64,000 nucleotides of DNA from an uncultured Dorea sp. (GTDB lineage: Bacteria > Bacillota_A > Clostridia > Lachnospirales > Lachnospiraceae), in contig CAJTRO010000009.1 in assembly GCA_910579015.1 (NCBI GenBank), positions 24,732 to 88,731 on the forward strand, given 5' to 3'. Position numbers and translations under genes: made by a program. The notes below the pieces were generated by a model that worked only from the letters and a program-made list of their open reading frames with translations, did not search any database and was not told where the DNA came from. This document shows positions 1 through 8,836 of this stretch, piece by piece. How positions within the stretch are numbered: the first letter of the stretch is position 1; every line of letters starts with the position of its first letter.

Positions 1-74
1 TTTGCCGTCTTTGCGTCGGCAGCCGCCTTCGCCTCATTCAGGATTTGACTTTTCATTTTATCTAATCCAGCCAT
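1..74 (-). CDS. ntpE: V-type ATP synthase subunit E, N-terminal fragment
   Basis: Only the first 24 codons lie in the window; the gene continues past base 1. The readable N-terminus (MAGLDKMKSQILNEAKAAAD) is charged and Ala-rich, as in the helical N-terminus of V-ATPase subunit E, which with the G/H subunit forms the peripheral stalk joining the catalytic head to the membrane sector. A GGAGGAGCAA ribosome binding site stands just upstream of the ATG. It follows subunit K by 86 bases on the same strand, which matches the usual ntp operon order (I, K, E). The identity rests on position as much as on sequence. Confidence 0.75.
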   Translation of the reverse strand, partial: MAGLDKMKSQILNEAKAAADAKTA

Positions 75-160
75 AGCTATTTGCTCCTCCTATATCTGCC
101 GCTTAGCAAAGCTCTTTCGAGCCTGGCAGCAATGATGTTTCCTTCTTTACTCTCTTCTTA

Positions 161-646
161 TTAGATCTGTACTGCGTTTACAGCCAGGATAGAGATCAGA
201 AGTGCAAGGATCGCATATGTCTCAACCATCGCCGGGAACAGCATAGCCTTACCGAACTGATCCGGTTTCTTAGCCACGATACCGATAGATGCAGCGGATG
301 TCATTCCCTGATACTTACCGGAGATCAGACCTACGATACCGATCGGCATACAAGCTGCCAGGATCAGAAGTCCTGTCTGTGGATCTAATGCAGCAGCGCC
401 GCCGCCAAGAAGACCAACCTTAGACAATGTGATGAATCCAACCAGCAGACCATAGATACCCTGTGTACCAGGAAGAAGCTGCATGATCAGAACCTTTGCA
501 AATTTGCTTGGATCTTCTGTTACAACTCCGGCCGCTGCCTGACCTGCGATACCTACTCCGATCGCTGAGCCTGCTCCTGCAAGAAATACTGCTACTGCTG
601 CGCCAAGTAACGCATAAACAAGTCCTAAATTACTCCAAATACTCAT
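161..646 (-). CDS. ntpK: V-type Na+/H+ ATPase subunit K (membrane rotor proteolipid)
   Basis: This 161-residue protein is a fused double hairpin of about four membrane helices, the form of rotor subunit found in eukaryotic and enterococcal V-ATPases rather than the short two-helix form. The ion-binding carboxylate is Glu142 in the last helix (PAMVETYA). Thr61 and Gln62 (LLPGTQG) and Gln113 (KYQGM) correspond to the Na+ ligands known for Enterococcus hirae NtpK, so Na+ coupling is inferred. The first hairpin has no equivalent carboxylate, as expected. Its start overlaps the stop of the subunit I gene by four bases (ATGA), implying translational coupling and roughly matched operon expression. 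Confidence 0.93.
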   Translation of the reverse strand: MSIWSNLGLVYALLGAAVAVFLAGAGSAIGVGIAGQAAAGVVTEDPSKFAKVLIMQLLPGTQGIYGLLVGFITLSKVGLLGGGAAALDPQTGLLILAACMPIGIVGLISGKYQGMTSAASIGIVAKKPDQFGKAMLFPAMVETYAILALLISILAVNAVQI

Positions 647-2664
647 GATAAAGTTTCCTCCTTAATATCTACATATTTTGTATCTGATTTGAATGGTTCA
701 AATGGTTTTCCGCCGCCTTCATAGAACTTACCAAAGAATTCTACAAATTGCAGACGGTTCGTGTGCACATACGCACCAAGCAGGTTGATCGCCAGGTTCA
801 GCACATGGCCGATCACGAATACGGCTATAAACCCGATCACACCTACGATTCCTTTACCAAACATACTTCCCATCTGGTTTACTACGGATGCGATAACTCC
901 CGTGGCAAGACCAAGCGCCAGCAGACGTGAGTAAGATAACACATCGCTGAGCCATCCTGTAATATTGTAAATGTCATACGCGCCAAGAGCGATCCGAAGC
1001 GCCGGATTCTTGCTCTCGCGTCCGGACATCAGAAGCAGTCCGACAGCGCCGCCGATCGCCAGTACCTTAGCCAGCATATTCAGGAACGGCGGGAATACGA
1101 TCTTCGCCTGTGCAATGGATGCAAAGATATCTGACGGGATAAGCAGTAAGAGCAGTCCGATCAGAAATGCAAACCACAATACAACGTCACAGAAGAAATC
1201 CAGTACCTTGCCGTCCTTAAGTTCCATATATCCCTTGATCCCAAGTCCCACAAACAGGTGGACAACTCCGAATGCCAGAGAATATACCAGAAGACGCATC
1301 GGATCGTTCAGCGGAATAAACCACAGCGCCGGTACGGTAACCAGCTTACCGAAGAATACCTCTGACACGATGTCTACAACATTTCCAAAATATCCGCCGA
1401 ATAAGACTCCCCATACCATCGTGGATACACCACAGTACATGAACATCTTCATCGACTTGCGAAGCCCCGCTTCCATTCGCGGGAATTTCTTCAGTACCAC
1501 AAAACATGCAATCGCAATGATCGCACCGTATGCGGCATCTGATAACATCATACCGAAGAAGAACACATAGAAGAACGACATGATGGTCGTCGGATCGAAC
1601 TCGCCCTTGTGAGGCAGTCCGTAAGAACCAAGCACGCCCTCCACGCTTGACGAGAACCCGTTATTCTCAAGGATTACCGGCGGTTCTTCGTCTTCTTTCA
1701 GCTCTTCCACATCGATCACACAGTCAAAAGACTCGCCGATCGCTTTCTGTACGGCCGGGACTACCTTTGAAGCCGCGTAACCGCTGATCACAAATGTCCT
1801 CTGTGATTGCGGAAGCGTTCCAAGAACCTCATACTTATCTGCCCTCATCCGGAAATAATCCCCGATGATCTTAAGCTCTTCCCTGGAAGCCGAATATCCC
1901 TTGATCTCTTCCTCGATCTTTGTAATCTCACTATTCAGTTCTTTAATCTTTCCTTCCAGATCAGCCTTCTTTACAGAAGGAACCTTACCTGTCACTTGCG
2001 AAGGTCTGGCAAAACCTCCGGACCTTAAGGCGTCTTCCACCTTTGTCTCTTCTTCCCTAAGACAAAAAACGCTCAGATAGGCCGCGTCCTTATCGCTGTT
2101 GATGATCTTGACATCAATAGCTTCTACCTGGGGCTCACGCTTTGCAACCAGTTCATATACTGATTCCAGCGTAGTCTCTCCCGGCATTGTCCCTAACAGC
2201 ATTGCTACTTTGTCCGTGCCCTTGAACTTCATCGGCACATCCAATGCAAGCCATGGACGAAGCGACTCAATCTGATTCTCCAGTTTTAGAATATTCGCCT
2301 TATTCTCTGCTATCTCCTTGTTACATGCCACCAGTCGGTTTACCTTCGAAATGATCTCGCCCTTGCTGTCAGCCACTTCGGCAAACTTCTTCTTGTCGAT
2401 CAGCTTCTTGCCTTCCAGGCTCGCAAGCATCGAACGCTTCTCCGGTGCATACGCTTCCAGCACTGCCAGCGCCTGCTCGGCAGCCTGTGCCTGCTTCTCA
2501 AAGCTCTGCCTGGCGCCCAGTGTATCCATCTTCTCGAAGCCGTCTTCCTCTTCGGCGACCTGATTCATCTCGATCACACCCATGGCCTGAATCTTCTCTA
2601 AGATAGCCTTACGGTCTTTTTTCAGCGCGCAGATACTAATTCTTTGCATCTGCAATACAGCCAT
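643..2664 (-). CDS. ntpI: V-type ATP synthase subunit I (stator a-subunit)
   Basis: The 673-residue protein has the subunit I layout. A cytoplasmic half (residues 1 to about 345) contains coiled-coil stretches near 85-135 and 230-265 that hold the peripheral stalks. A membrane half follows with seven or eight hydrophobic helices from about residue 365, including the conserved YDIYNITGWLSDVLSYSRL segment that carries the stator Arg facing the rotor ring. Length is typical for bacterial subunit I (about 640-680). The gene lies between the stalk subunit and subunit K. A 144-base untranslated gap precedes it, so translation here is probably initiated independently of the upstream gene. Confidence 0.93.
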   Translation of the reverse strand: MAVLQMQRISICALKKDRKAILEKIQAMGVIEMNQVAEEEDGFEKMDTLGARQSFEKQAQAAEQALAVLEAYAPEKRSMLASLEGKKLIDKKKFAEVADSKGEIISKVNRLVACNKEIAENKANILKLENQIESLRPWLALDVPMKFKGTDKVAMLLGTMPGETTLESVYELVAKREPQVEAIDVKIINSDKDAAYLSVFCLREEETKVEDALRSGGFARPSQVTGKVPSVKKADLEGKIKELNSEITKIEEEIKGYSASREELKIIGDYFRMRADKYEVLGTLPQSQRTFVISGYAASKVVPAVQKAIGESFDCVIDVEELKEDEEPPVILENNGFSSSVEGVLGSYGLPHKGEFDPTTIMSFFYVFFFGMMLSDAAYGAIIAIACFVVLKKFPRMEAGLRKSMKMFMYCGVSTMVWGVLFGGYFGNVVDIVSEVFFGKLVTVPALWFIPLNDPMRLLVYSLAFGVVHLFVGLGIKGYMELKDGKVLDFFCDVVLWFAFLIGLLLLLIPSDIFASIAQAKIVFPPFLNMLAKVLAIGGAVGLLLMSGRESKNPALRIALGAYDIYNITGWLSDVLSYSRLLALGLATGVIASVVNQMGSMFGKGIVGVIGFIAVFVIGHVLNLAINLLGAYVHTNRLQFVEFFGKFYEGGGKPFEPFKSDTKYVDIKEETLS

Positions 2665-2808
2665 AGCCGCATCCCTCCTTTACTTCAATTCTTTCCTCTG
2701 TCCGGCTGTGCAAAACCAAGCCGGCATAACATTTCGCAAACAACCAAATCTACCGGAACACGCCCTTAGGGCGCTCATTCGGTCATTGGCATAGTTACCT
2801 GCGAAACA

Positions 2809-3117
2809 CTATACCAGCTCTGCGATCACAGCAGCTACCACTTCAGACTCTTTCGCCAGCGCCCCCTGCTTTAGCGCCGCAATCTCCTTAGCAACGCCGT
2901 CCATCGCTTCCTGCTCTGACTTCTTCCCGGCTTCTTTCGCCTTCTCAAGGTCTGCTGCTGCTTCTGCCTTAGCCCCGGCTTCTGCCTTACTTACCATCTC
3001 AGCAGCATCGGCTTTAGCCTTCTCAAGGATCTCGGTATATGCCGCATCTGCTTTTTTTATAATCTCTTCTGCCTCATTCTCCGTCTCCTTGATGGTCCTA
3101 ATGGTTTCTTCTACCAT
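2809..3117 (-). CDS. V-type ATPase peripheral stalk subunit (G/H type)
   Basis: This 102-residue protein is almost entirely Ala, Glu and Lys in a heptad-compatible pattern and has no Cys, Trp or Pro. That is the signature of the helical G/H stalk subunit that pairs with subunit E. It is the first gene of the ntp operon: a putative SigA promoter lies about 70 bases upstream, and AGAGGTGG precedes the ATG. Family assignment by sequence alone is weak because such coiled coils look alike, but being directly upstream of subunit I makes it convincing. The gene symbol is left blank because G, H and F naming differs between organisms. Confidence 0.8.
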   Translation of the reverse strand: MVEETIRTIKETENEAEEIIKKADAAYTEILEKAKADAAEMVSKAEAGAKAEAAADLEKAKEAGKKSEQEAMDGVAKEIAALKQGALAKESEVVAAVIAELV

Positions 3118-3188
3118 CTGTTCACCACCTCTCCCTCTTAAATGTTGCTGGTCGAAATATGTCCAGCCAAAAAATTATCAACATAAGA

Positions 3189-3217
3189 ATTATAATATAA
3201 TCTTTTCCAAAAGTCCA
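3189..3217 (-). promoter_or_regulatory. Putative SigA promoter of the V-ATPase operon
   Basis: Read on the minus strand there is TGGACT, a 17-base spacer and a perfect TATAAT. The stalk-subunit ATG lies about 70 bases downstream. The -35 matches consensus at four of six positions. Confidence 0.5.
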
Positions 3218-3284
3218 TATTATTATGGTTTTTTCTAGCCGCTTTTCCATAAATAATATAAAAATAGAAAAATTTATCAGTCTT

Positions 3285-3779
3285 TTAGCTCCACTTCAGA
3301 CGGTGCAGCTCTCCAGAAAGCCGCAAGCCTGCGAACCCGTTCTGCCGGAGGGCTTCGTACAGAACGATCGCCGCGGAGTTGCCCAGATTCAGCGAACGGA
3401 TCTCCCCGGCCATAGGGATCCGTATGCACTCATCCTCATGATCTGTCAGGATCTCCTCCGGTATGCCTGCGCTTTCCTTGCCAAACATAATATAGCAGTC
3501 CGGCTCGTAACTGACCTCCGTATATATCTTGCGGGCCTTTGTCGTGGCCATATATATCTTCGCCCCGGGATTCTTCTTCTGAAAATCTTCATAATTAATA
3601 TATGTTGTTACATCCAGATTATCCCAATAATCCATCCCTGCACGCTTAAGATTCTTCTCATTCAGCCGGAAACCCAGCGGCTCGATCAGATGGAGCCTTG
3701 CATTGGCCGCAACACAGGTCCGTCCGATGTTGCCAGTATTCGCAGGTATTTCCGGTTCAAGCAATACGATATTCAGCAT
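3285..3779 (-). CDS. trmL: tRNA (cytidine(34)-2'-O)-methyltransferase TrmL
   Basis: The enzyme methylates the ribose of the wobble base in tRNA-Leu using SAM. At 164 residues it has the size of the minimal, knotted SPOUT family. Family motifs are visible: the N-terminal NIVLLEPEIPANTGNIGRTC, a central MFGKESAGIPEEIL, and the C-terminal IPMAGEIRSLNLGNSAAIVL that forms the SAM-binding trefoil knot. Its start overlaps the end of the aminotransferase gene by seven bases, so it is the last gene of that operon. No clear intrinsic terminator follows it before the V-ATPase promoter. Confidence 0.93.
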   Translation of the reverse strand: MLNIVLLEPEIPANTGNIGRTCVAANARLHLIEPLGFRLNEKNLKRAGMDYWDNLDVTTYINYEDFQKKNPGAKIYMATTKARKIYTEVSYEPDCYIMFGKESAGIPEEILTDHEDECIRIPMAGEIRSLNLGNSAAIVLYEALRQNGFAGLRLSGELHRLKWS

Positions 3780-4945
3780 TTTTTAGACCTCAGCTTTTCT
3801 ACAAACCGCTCAAGCCGGCCGATTGCTTCTTTCAGATCTTCCAACGAATACGCATAAGAAACTCTTATGAAGCCTTCCCCGCATCTGCCAAATGCCGTCC
3901 CCGGGACTACAGCCACCTTCTCCTCGGCCAGGAACCTCTCCGCGAATTCCTCCGATGTCATGCCGAATTCCTTAATACACGGGAACACATAGAATGCCCC
4001 AAAGGGTTCAAAGCATTCAAGCCCCATCTTCTTGAACTCGCTAAGCAGATACCTTCTTCTCTGATTATACGCCGTGCGCATCTGCTGTACCTCGTCTTCG
4101 CAGTTCCTTAATCCCTCGATCGCGGCATACTGGCTGTTGGTCGGCGCACACATGATCGCAAACTGATGGATCTTCAACATCTGCTCTGCAATCTTCTTCT
4201 GGGCGCAGATATATCCAAGTCTCCATCCGGTCATGGCAAAGCCCTTGGAAAATCCATTGATCACCAGAGTTCTGTCGCGCATCCCCGGAAGAGAAGCGAT
4301 TGACACATGCTCTGACTTATAGGTAAGCTCCGAGTAGATCTCATCCGACAATACGTACAGGTCATGCTTCTTCACCACTTCTGCGATCGGCTCCAGGTCT
4401 TCCTTCGTCATGATCGCCCCAGTAGGATTGTTCGGGAAAGGCAGGACCAGTATCTTCGACTTCGGCGTGACTGCCGCCTCAAGCTCCTCTGCCGTCAGCC
4501 TGAATTCATTCTCCTGCTTCAGCGGGATCGTTACCGGAACGCCATTTGCCAGAACGGCACACGGCAGATAGGATACATAGCTTGGCTGCGGTATCAGCAC
4601 TTCATCCCCCGGATCCAGCATCGCCCGAAGCGCGATGTCGATCCCTTCACTTCCTCCCACCGTAACAATGATCTCATTGTCCGGATTGTAAGAAACATTA
4701 ATCTTTCTTTGTAAATACTTTCCAATCTCTACCTTTAATTCCTTCAGGCCGGCATTGGAGGTATAGAAGGTTCTTCCTCTTTCCAGAGAATAGATTCCCT
4801 CCTCCCTGATCCTCCAGGGTGTGTCGAAATCCGGTTCGCCCACGCCCAGTGAGATAGCGTCCGGCATACTGCTTACCAGATCAAAAAACTTCCGGATTCC
4901 TGACGGCTCAATGCCTGTTATTTTCTTAGATAACGGATCTCTCAT
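3773..4945 (-). CDS. PLP-dependent class I/II aminotransferase
   Basis: The 390-residue protein is a fold-type I aminotransferase of the AspC/PatA group. Diagnostic features are the cofactor-binding FPNNPTGA segment, SDEIYSELTY with the Asp that contacts the PLP ring nitrogen, the Schiff-base lysine in NGFSKGFAMTGWRLGY, and the C-terminal FIRVSYAYS with the Arg that binds the substrate carboxylate. Its start codon shares one base with the stop of the Lrp-type regulator (TAATG), so the two are translationally coupled. Regulation of this gene by that neighbour is plausible. The amino-acid substrate cannot be told from sequence. Confidence 0.92.
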   Translation of the reverse strand: MRDPLSKKITGIEPSGIRKFFDLVSSMPDAISLGVGEPDFDTPWRIREEGIYSLERGRTFYTSNAGLKELKVEIGKYLQRKINVSYNPDNEIIVTVGGSEGIDIALRAMLDPGDEVLIPQPSYVSYLPCAVLANGVPVTIPLKQENEFRLTAEELEAAVTPKSKILVLPFPNNPTGAIMTKEDLEPIAEVVKKHDLYVLSDEIYSELTYKSEHVSIASLPGMRDRTLVINGFSKGFAMTGWRLGYICAQKKIAEQMLKIHQFAIMCAPTNSQYAAIEGLRNCEDEVQQMRTAYNQRRRYLLSEFKKMGLECFEPFGAFYVFPCIKEFGMTSEEFAERFLAEEKVAVVPGTAFGRCGEGFIRVSYAYSLEDLKEAIGRLERFVEKLRSKKC

Positions 4946-5442
4946 TACGGTGTCACCAACATCCTTTCTGATTTACTCTTCTGGAACATCAAAGTTCCGT
5001 GGTCTTTGTATTTCTTCAATATAAAATGTGTCGTCGTGCTTATCACGTCCTCGATCGGGGACAGCTTGCCGGATACGAATCTGGATACCTCCAGAAGCGT
5101 CTTGCCCTCTACCGTCACAATCAGGTCGTAACCGCCGGATGTCAGGTACACCGCCGTCACCTCCGGATAATGGCAGATCCTCTCGGCCGTCTTATCGAAG
5201 CCTTTATCCCTCTGGGGCTTAACACTTACCTCGATCAGCGCATTCACGCACTCCTCGCCGGCCTTGTCCCAGTCGATCAGCGTGTGATACCCGCAGATGA
5301 TCTTCTCCTTCTCCATCTGCGCCATCTCGTTGGCAATATCCGTCTCATCACAGTCCAGAAGAACAGCCAGCTCTCCTAACGCGACTCTGCTGTTTTTCTC
5401 CAGATACTTTAATATCTGCTTTCTCATCTCTTCCATAATCAT
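4945..5442 (-). CDS. Lrp/AsnC family transcriptional regulator
   Basis: The 165-residue protein has an N-terminal winged helix-turn-helix (about residues 5-60, with RVALGELAVLLDCDETDIAN) and a C-terminal RAM/AsnC ligand-binding domain (about 68-145, including VTAVYLTSGGYDLIVTVEG). Such proteins sense amino acids and often control adjacent amino-acid metabolism genes. It overlaps its upstream neighbour by four bases (ATGA) and the downstream aminotransferase by one base, so its regulator-target relation with the aminotransferase is likely, though inferred. No operator could be identified by eye. Confidence 0.92.
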   Translation of the reverse strand: MIMEEMRKQILKYLEKNSRVALGELAVLLDCDETDIANEMAQMEKEKIICGYHTLIDWDKAGEECVNALIEVSVKPQRDKGFDKTAERICHYPEVTAVYLTSGGYDLIVTVEGKTLLEVSRFVSGKLSPIEDVISTTTHFILKKYKDHGTLMFQKSKSERMLVTP

Positions 5443-6410
5443 CTAACCTCCTGATTTAATATTAATTCTTGATATATCTTATATATCTCATCCGGCGCCG
5501 GACGGTCGAGACAACGCACGTCCCCGCCATTATGGATCACTTTGTCATTCCCCTTCGCAAGCCTTCCTATGACGGAAGCCTCTGTCTGATTCTTACGCAG
5601 TGCATCTGCAAGCGCTTCTCCCCTCTGCGCCAGAAGAAGAAAACTCCCGGCGGATGTCAGCTGATACGGGTTCAGCCTGTAATGCTCGCAGACCTCTATG
5701 GTCTCCTGCAAGATGCTGATACGCTTCATATCCACGTCAAACCCTGTCCCTGCATCTTTTGCGAGCCCCCACAGCGCGGCAAAGATACCGCCTTCGGTAA
5801 TCTGGCGCACAGCCACAGCTCCTGCCGTTCTCGCAATCTCCAGTTTTGCTCCTGCAAATATCTCCTTCTTATAGGAGCGGATCTGCCGCAGGAAGACCGG
5901 CGCAAACCTCTGCCGAAGCTCACTCTCCCTCTCTTCTACAATCCGCAGCATTCCTTCCAGGCCGATCCACTTGACAAGGACGATCTCGCATTCGCTGATG
6001 TCCTGTCTGTTATGTGTGTCTGCTATGATGCATTCTGTCTTGGCTGATACTGTTTTGGTTCCTTCAATCTTGGCTGGTCCTGCTTCGACTCCATCGGCTT
6101 TGAGCCGTCCGGCTCCGGTTATCATAACAACCGGTATCCCATACAGCGGATTCTTCCTTATCTCTGCTCTGACGGCCTCCACGCCTTTCTCAAGACAAGC
6201 TCTGCGGATGCATCTCTCCATCGCATAAGCCTTCGTATTATCCGCAGACGGCGGGATAAAAATCCCCGCTTCCACCCCCAGACAGTCCGCTCCCTCTGCG
6301 GCAAACTCGTTGAGTACCTGTGCAAGTGCGTATGTACCCGTCTCCTCTGACCATCCGCAGGCCATGGCAGTCTCATTCATGTAAAGCCCGGTTCCTGTCC
6401 TTATCTTCAT
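5439..6410 (-). CDS. AIR synthase-related protein (HypE/PurM fold)
   Basis: The 323-residue protein resembles the PurM/HypE/ThiL superfamily often labelled hydrogenase maturation factor in clostridial genomes. Support comes from ILVKWIGLEGMLRIVEE in the middle and a C-terminal region (about 200-300) with AVRQITEGGIFAALWGLA, similar to the GG(I/L)..AL.E segment of AIR synthase C-terminal domains. The N-terminal 130 residues are Cys/Ala-rich and do not show an obvious HypE C-terminal Cys tail. No hydrogenase gene is nearby, so a role in NiFe maturation is doubtful. It is the second gene of the Lrp-aminotransferase-trmL operon. The true substrate is unknown. Confidence 0.6.
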   Translation of the reverse strand: MKIRTGTGLYMNETAMACGWSEETGTYALAQVLNEFAAEGADCLGVEAGIFIPPSADNTKAYAMERCIRRACLEKGVEAVRAEIRKNPLYGIPVVMITGAGRLKADGVEAGPAKIEGTKTVSAKTECIIADTHNRQDISECEIVLVKWIGLEGMLRIVEERESELRQRFAPVFLRQIRSYKKEIFAGAKLEIARTAGAVAVRQITEGGIFAALWGLAKDAGTGFDVDMKRISILQETIEVCEHYRLNPYQLTSAGSFLLLAQRGEALADALRKNQTEASVIGRLAKGNDKVIHNGGDVRCLDRPAPDEIYKIYQELILNQEVR

Positions 6411-6428
6411 AACATCCTCTCCCGGGTT

Positions 6429-6533
6429 CTACACCATCAGATAAGGAATGATCGTGGTCGCCATCATCGCTACGATCACTACCATGATAACGATCGCTAT
6501 AATCCTTCTCGTCTTCTTATCATTAAAATTCAT
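6429..6533 (-). CDS. Small single-helix membrane protein, 34 residues
   Basis: A short frame encodes MNFNDKKTRRIIAIVIMVVI followed by VAMMATTIIPYLMV. This is a cytoplasmic basic N-terminus and one hydrophobic helix of about 20 residues. It is preceded by AGAAGG eight bases before the ATG and by a candidate SigA promoter (6573-6601), and ends 18 bases before the AIR-synthase-like gene, so it probably heads that operon. I recognise no named family. The Lys/Arg-rich N-terminus before the helix fits the positive-inside rule for an N-in membrane peptide. Confidence 0.65.
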   Translation of the reverse strand: MNFNDKKTRRIIAIVIMVVIVAMMATTIIPYLMV

Positions 6534-6572
6534 ATCACATACCTTCTTTTCCCTGTAATCTGCATTTTTTAT

Positions 6573-6601
6573 ATTCTATACTCTTTATGGCATTTTTGCA
6601 A
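6573..6601 (-). promoter_or_regulatory. Putative SigA promoter before the small membrane protein gene
   Basis: On the minus strand TTGCAA, a 17-base spacer and TAGAAT are followed by the 34-codon gene about 40 bases downstream. It lies in the 147-base gap after the radical SAM gene. Confidence 0.45.
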
Positions 6602-6680
6602 GCCACAAATCCGGCGTACTGTCGTTATCCCATGCCTTATGTGTTACGGTTTGCTTCTGCTCTCTGCTCTGTGCCGTATT

Positions 6681-8591
6681 TCATAAGGCAGCCTCACAAG
6701 TTCCGGCATCCCGGCTCAGTACATTCCGTTCTCTATAATCGAACAGAATATATTTCCCTGACCGGGCAAAATACTCCAGATGTGTCATTTTCCGCATCTG
6801 GTTCCGGTCATAACCTGCATAAGCCGGCAGATATCTCCGATTCTGTTCCTCATTTTCATAAAATGCCCGCAGTATATCTTTGGGGACCTTGTACTCGCCG
6901 GCAAAATCCGGCCGTGTCCTTGCGTTCTCCCGCAGATAATAGTCATATGTCAGAAGCTCCCGGAATTCCTCTGTCTCATCTTGGCATTCCCCCGTTATCT
7001 CTGCGATATGCCGCAGTAATATCTCGTACCGCGCACTGCGCTTATGCTGTACCTTTTCAAATCCATGCTTCTCGTAGAATGCACGCAGTCCGTCATACAT
7101 CTGAAAAGCCGACGGGTATCTCTTTTCCAGTGCATTGAGGGTGTGGCGAAACTGCCCGCTGTTATAATAGATCTCCACCATCTCTTCAATGCCCTTAAGC
7201 CTTATCATATCGTCATAGGAAATCCATCTGGTATGCAGCACCTCATAAGGCGGACGGCTCTGATATACCAGACCGTATGCTTCCCTTTGCTCCTCCATGT
7301 ATGATCCCTTCAGCACCTTCAAGAACCCCAGCTGAAGCTGTTCCGGCTTAAGCGCGTAGACATCATCGAAGGATCTGGCAAAACTTATGATGTCCTCGTA
7401 AGGCAGTCCCGCGATCAGGTCAAGATGCTGATGGATGCTTCCCCATTTCCGGATACGCCCTGCCGTTTCCCTTACCCTTCCAAAATCCATTGTCCGCCGG
7501 ATTGCCCGGATGGTATCCGGATTCGTAGACTGCACTCCGATTTCCAACTGGACCAGACCGGGACGCATTCCTTCAAGGATATTCAGTTCCTCCTCGTTCA
7601 GAAGATCTGCCGCCACCTCAAAATGAAAATTCGTTATCCCTCTGTCATGCTTTGCAATATACCTCCATATGGCTGTCGAATGCTCATGCCGGCAGTTGAA
7701 TGTCCTGTCCACAAATTTCACCTGCGGTACTTCCTGGTCTATAAAAAACTGCAATTCCTTCTTCACCATTTCCAGGTCGCGGAATCTTAGCTGTCTGTCT
7801 ACGGATGAGAGACAGTAACTACAGGAAAACGGACACCCTCTGCTGCTCTCATAATAAACAATCTTATTCTTGAAATCCGTGATACAGCCGTCGGTCGCAG
7901 CCGATTCACCCGGACAGCTGTATACAAACGGAATCGAACTAAGGTCGACTGCCCGGCGCCATGGATTCTCCTTTACCTTGCCTTGATTGTCCCGGTAGGT
8001 GATTCCTGCTAATCCTGCGAGTGCTTCATCCAATGGCTCTTCACCTTCAAACGCTTTATCTAATGGCGCTTCATCCAGTCCCTCTTGTCCCGCATCCGCA
8101 GATATATCCTCCAAACCCAGCCCTGCGTTTCTGCAACTAATCTGTGACTTGTAATACAGTTGGCAGAGTTCTGTAAACGTCTCTTCACCTTCGCCTTTCA
8201 TGACGCCTTTGACGGTGCCAAGACGGTTCAGTACCTCCGCCGCATCATAAGATACCTCCGGACCTCCAAGCCAGACAGGCATATCCGGCCGAAGCTTTCC
8301 CAGTTCCCTGACAAGGCTCTCTACATACTCTATATTCCAGATATAGCAGGAGAAGCACAGTACATCCGGCCTTCTTCTGTAGATATCCATCAATATCTCA
8401 TCCATCTGCTGATTGATTGTATATTCCGCCAGTTCAATATCCAAATCAGGCATGTCAAAACCGTACTCATCGCGGTCCTTCCTGCTTGAAGGCATTATGC
8501 CAGCATGTGTATTTGCATATGCCTTCAAGCTGTACACCGCCAGATTCGAATGGATATATTTTGCATTTATCGCTGTCAGTAAGATCTTCAT
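6681..8591 (-). CDS. B12-binding domain radical SAM protein (DUF4080 type)
   Basis: The 636-residue protein has a cobalamin-binding-like Rossmann domain (about 1-145, with VLCFSCYIWNIEYVESLV and MKGEGEETF) and a radical SAM core. The 4Fe-4S cluster ligands are Cys253, Cys257 and Cys260 (GCPFSCSYC). The C-terminal third matches what is usually called DUF4080. Between the two domains, residues about 150-195 form an acidic, imperfectly repeated insertion (PLDKAFEGEEPLDEALAG) that most relatives lack. Members act on unknown substrates, possibly in modification or methyl transfer reactions. It is divergent from the coiled-coil gene and appears to be monocistronic. Confidence 0.88.
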   Translation of the reverse strand: MKILLTAINAKYIHSNLAVYSLKAYANTHAGIMPSSRKDRDEYGFDMPDLDIELAEYTINQQMDEILMDIYRRRPDVLCFSCYIWNIEYVESLVRELGKLRPDMPVWLGGPEVSYDAAEVLNRLGTVKGVMKGEGEETFTELCQLYYKSQISCRNAGLGLEDISADAGQEGLDEAPLDKAFEGEEPLDEALAGLAGITYRDNQGKVKENPWRRAVDLSSIPFVYSCPGESAATDGCITDFKNKIVYYESSRGCPFSCSYCLSSVDRQLRFRDLEMVKKELQFFIDQEVPQVKFVDRTFNCRHEHSTAIWRYIAKHDRGITNFHFEVAADLLNEEELNILEGMRPGLVQLEIGVQSTNPDTIRAIRRTMDFGRVRETAGRIRKWGSIHQHLDLIAGLPYEDIISFARSFDDVYALKPEQLQLGFLKVLKGSYMEEQREAYGLVYQSRPPYEVLHTRWISYDDMIRLKGIEEMVEIYYNSGQFRHTLNALEKRYPSAFQMYDGLRAFYEKHGFEKVQHKRSARYEILLRHIAEITGECQDETEEFRELLTYDYYLRENARTRPDFAGEYKVPKDILRAFYENEEQNRRYLPAYAGYDRNQMRKMTHLEYFARSGKYILFDYRERNVLSRDAGTCEAAL

Positions 8592-8761
8592 CTTTGGCTC
8601 TCCTTAGCTTTATTCATTGACGATCGTTCACTCCGTTAACCCTTGTCATGTTACTATAACAGCATTTTATCCTCAGTACAATACAGCAAATACAATACCT
8701 CCGGAAAATCAGCCTGTAGATCTACGTGCAAATCATCAGCCAATCAGCTTGTCAAATAAAA

Positions 8762-8790
8762 TAGACTTTCCACTCTATGTATGATATAAT
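8762..8790 (+). promoter_or_regulatory. Putative SigA promoter of the coiled-coil protein gene
   Basis: TAGACT, a 17-base spacer and a perfect TATAAT lie about 45 bases before the ATG at 8837. The divergent intergenic region of 245 bases otherwise shows nothing I recognise. Confidence 0.45.
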
Positions 8791-8836
8791 ACAGTTTACC
8801 TAGACAACGTTGCAAGTGAGGAAGAGGTGATACACT

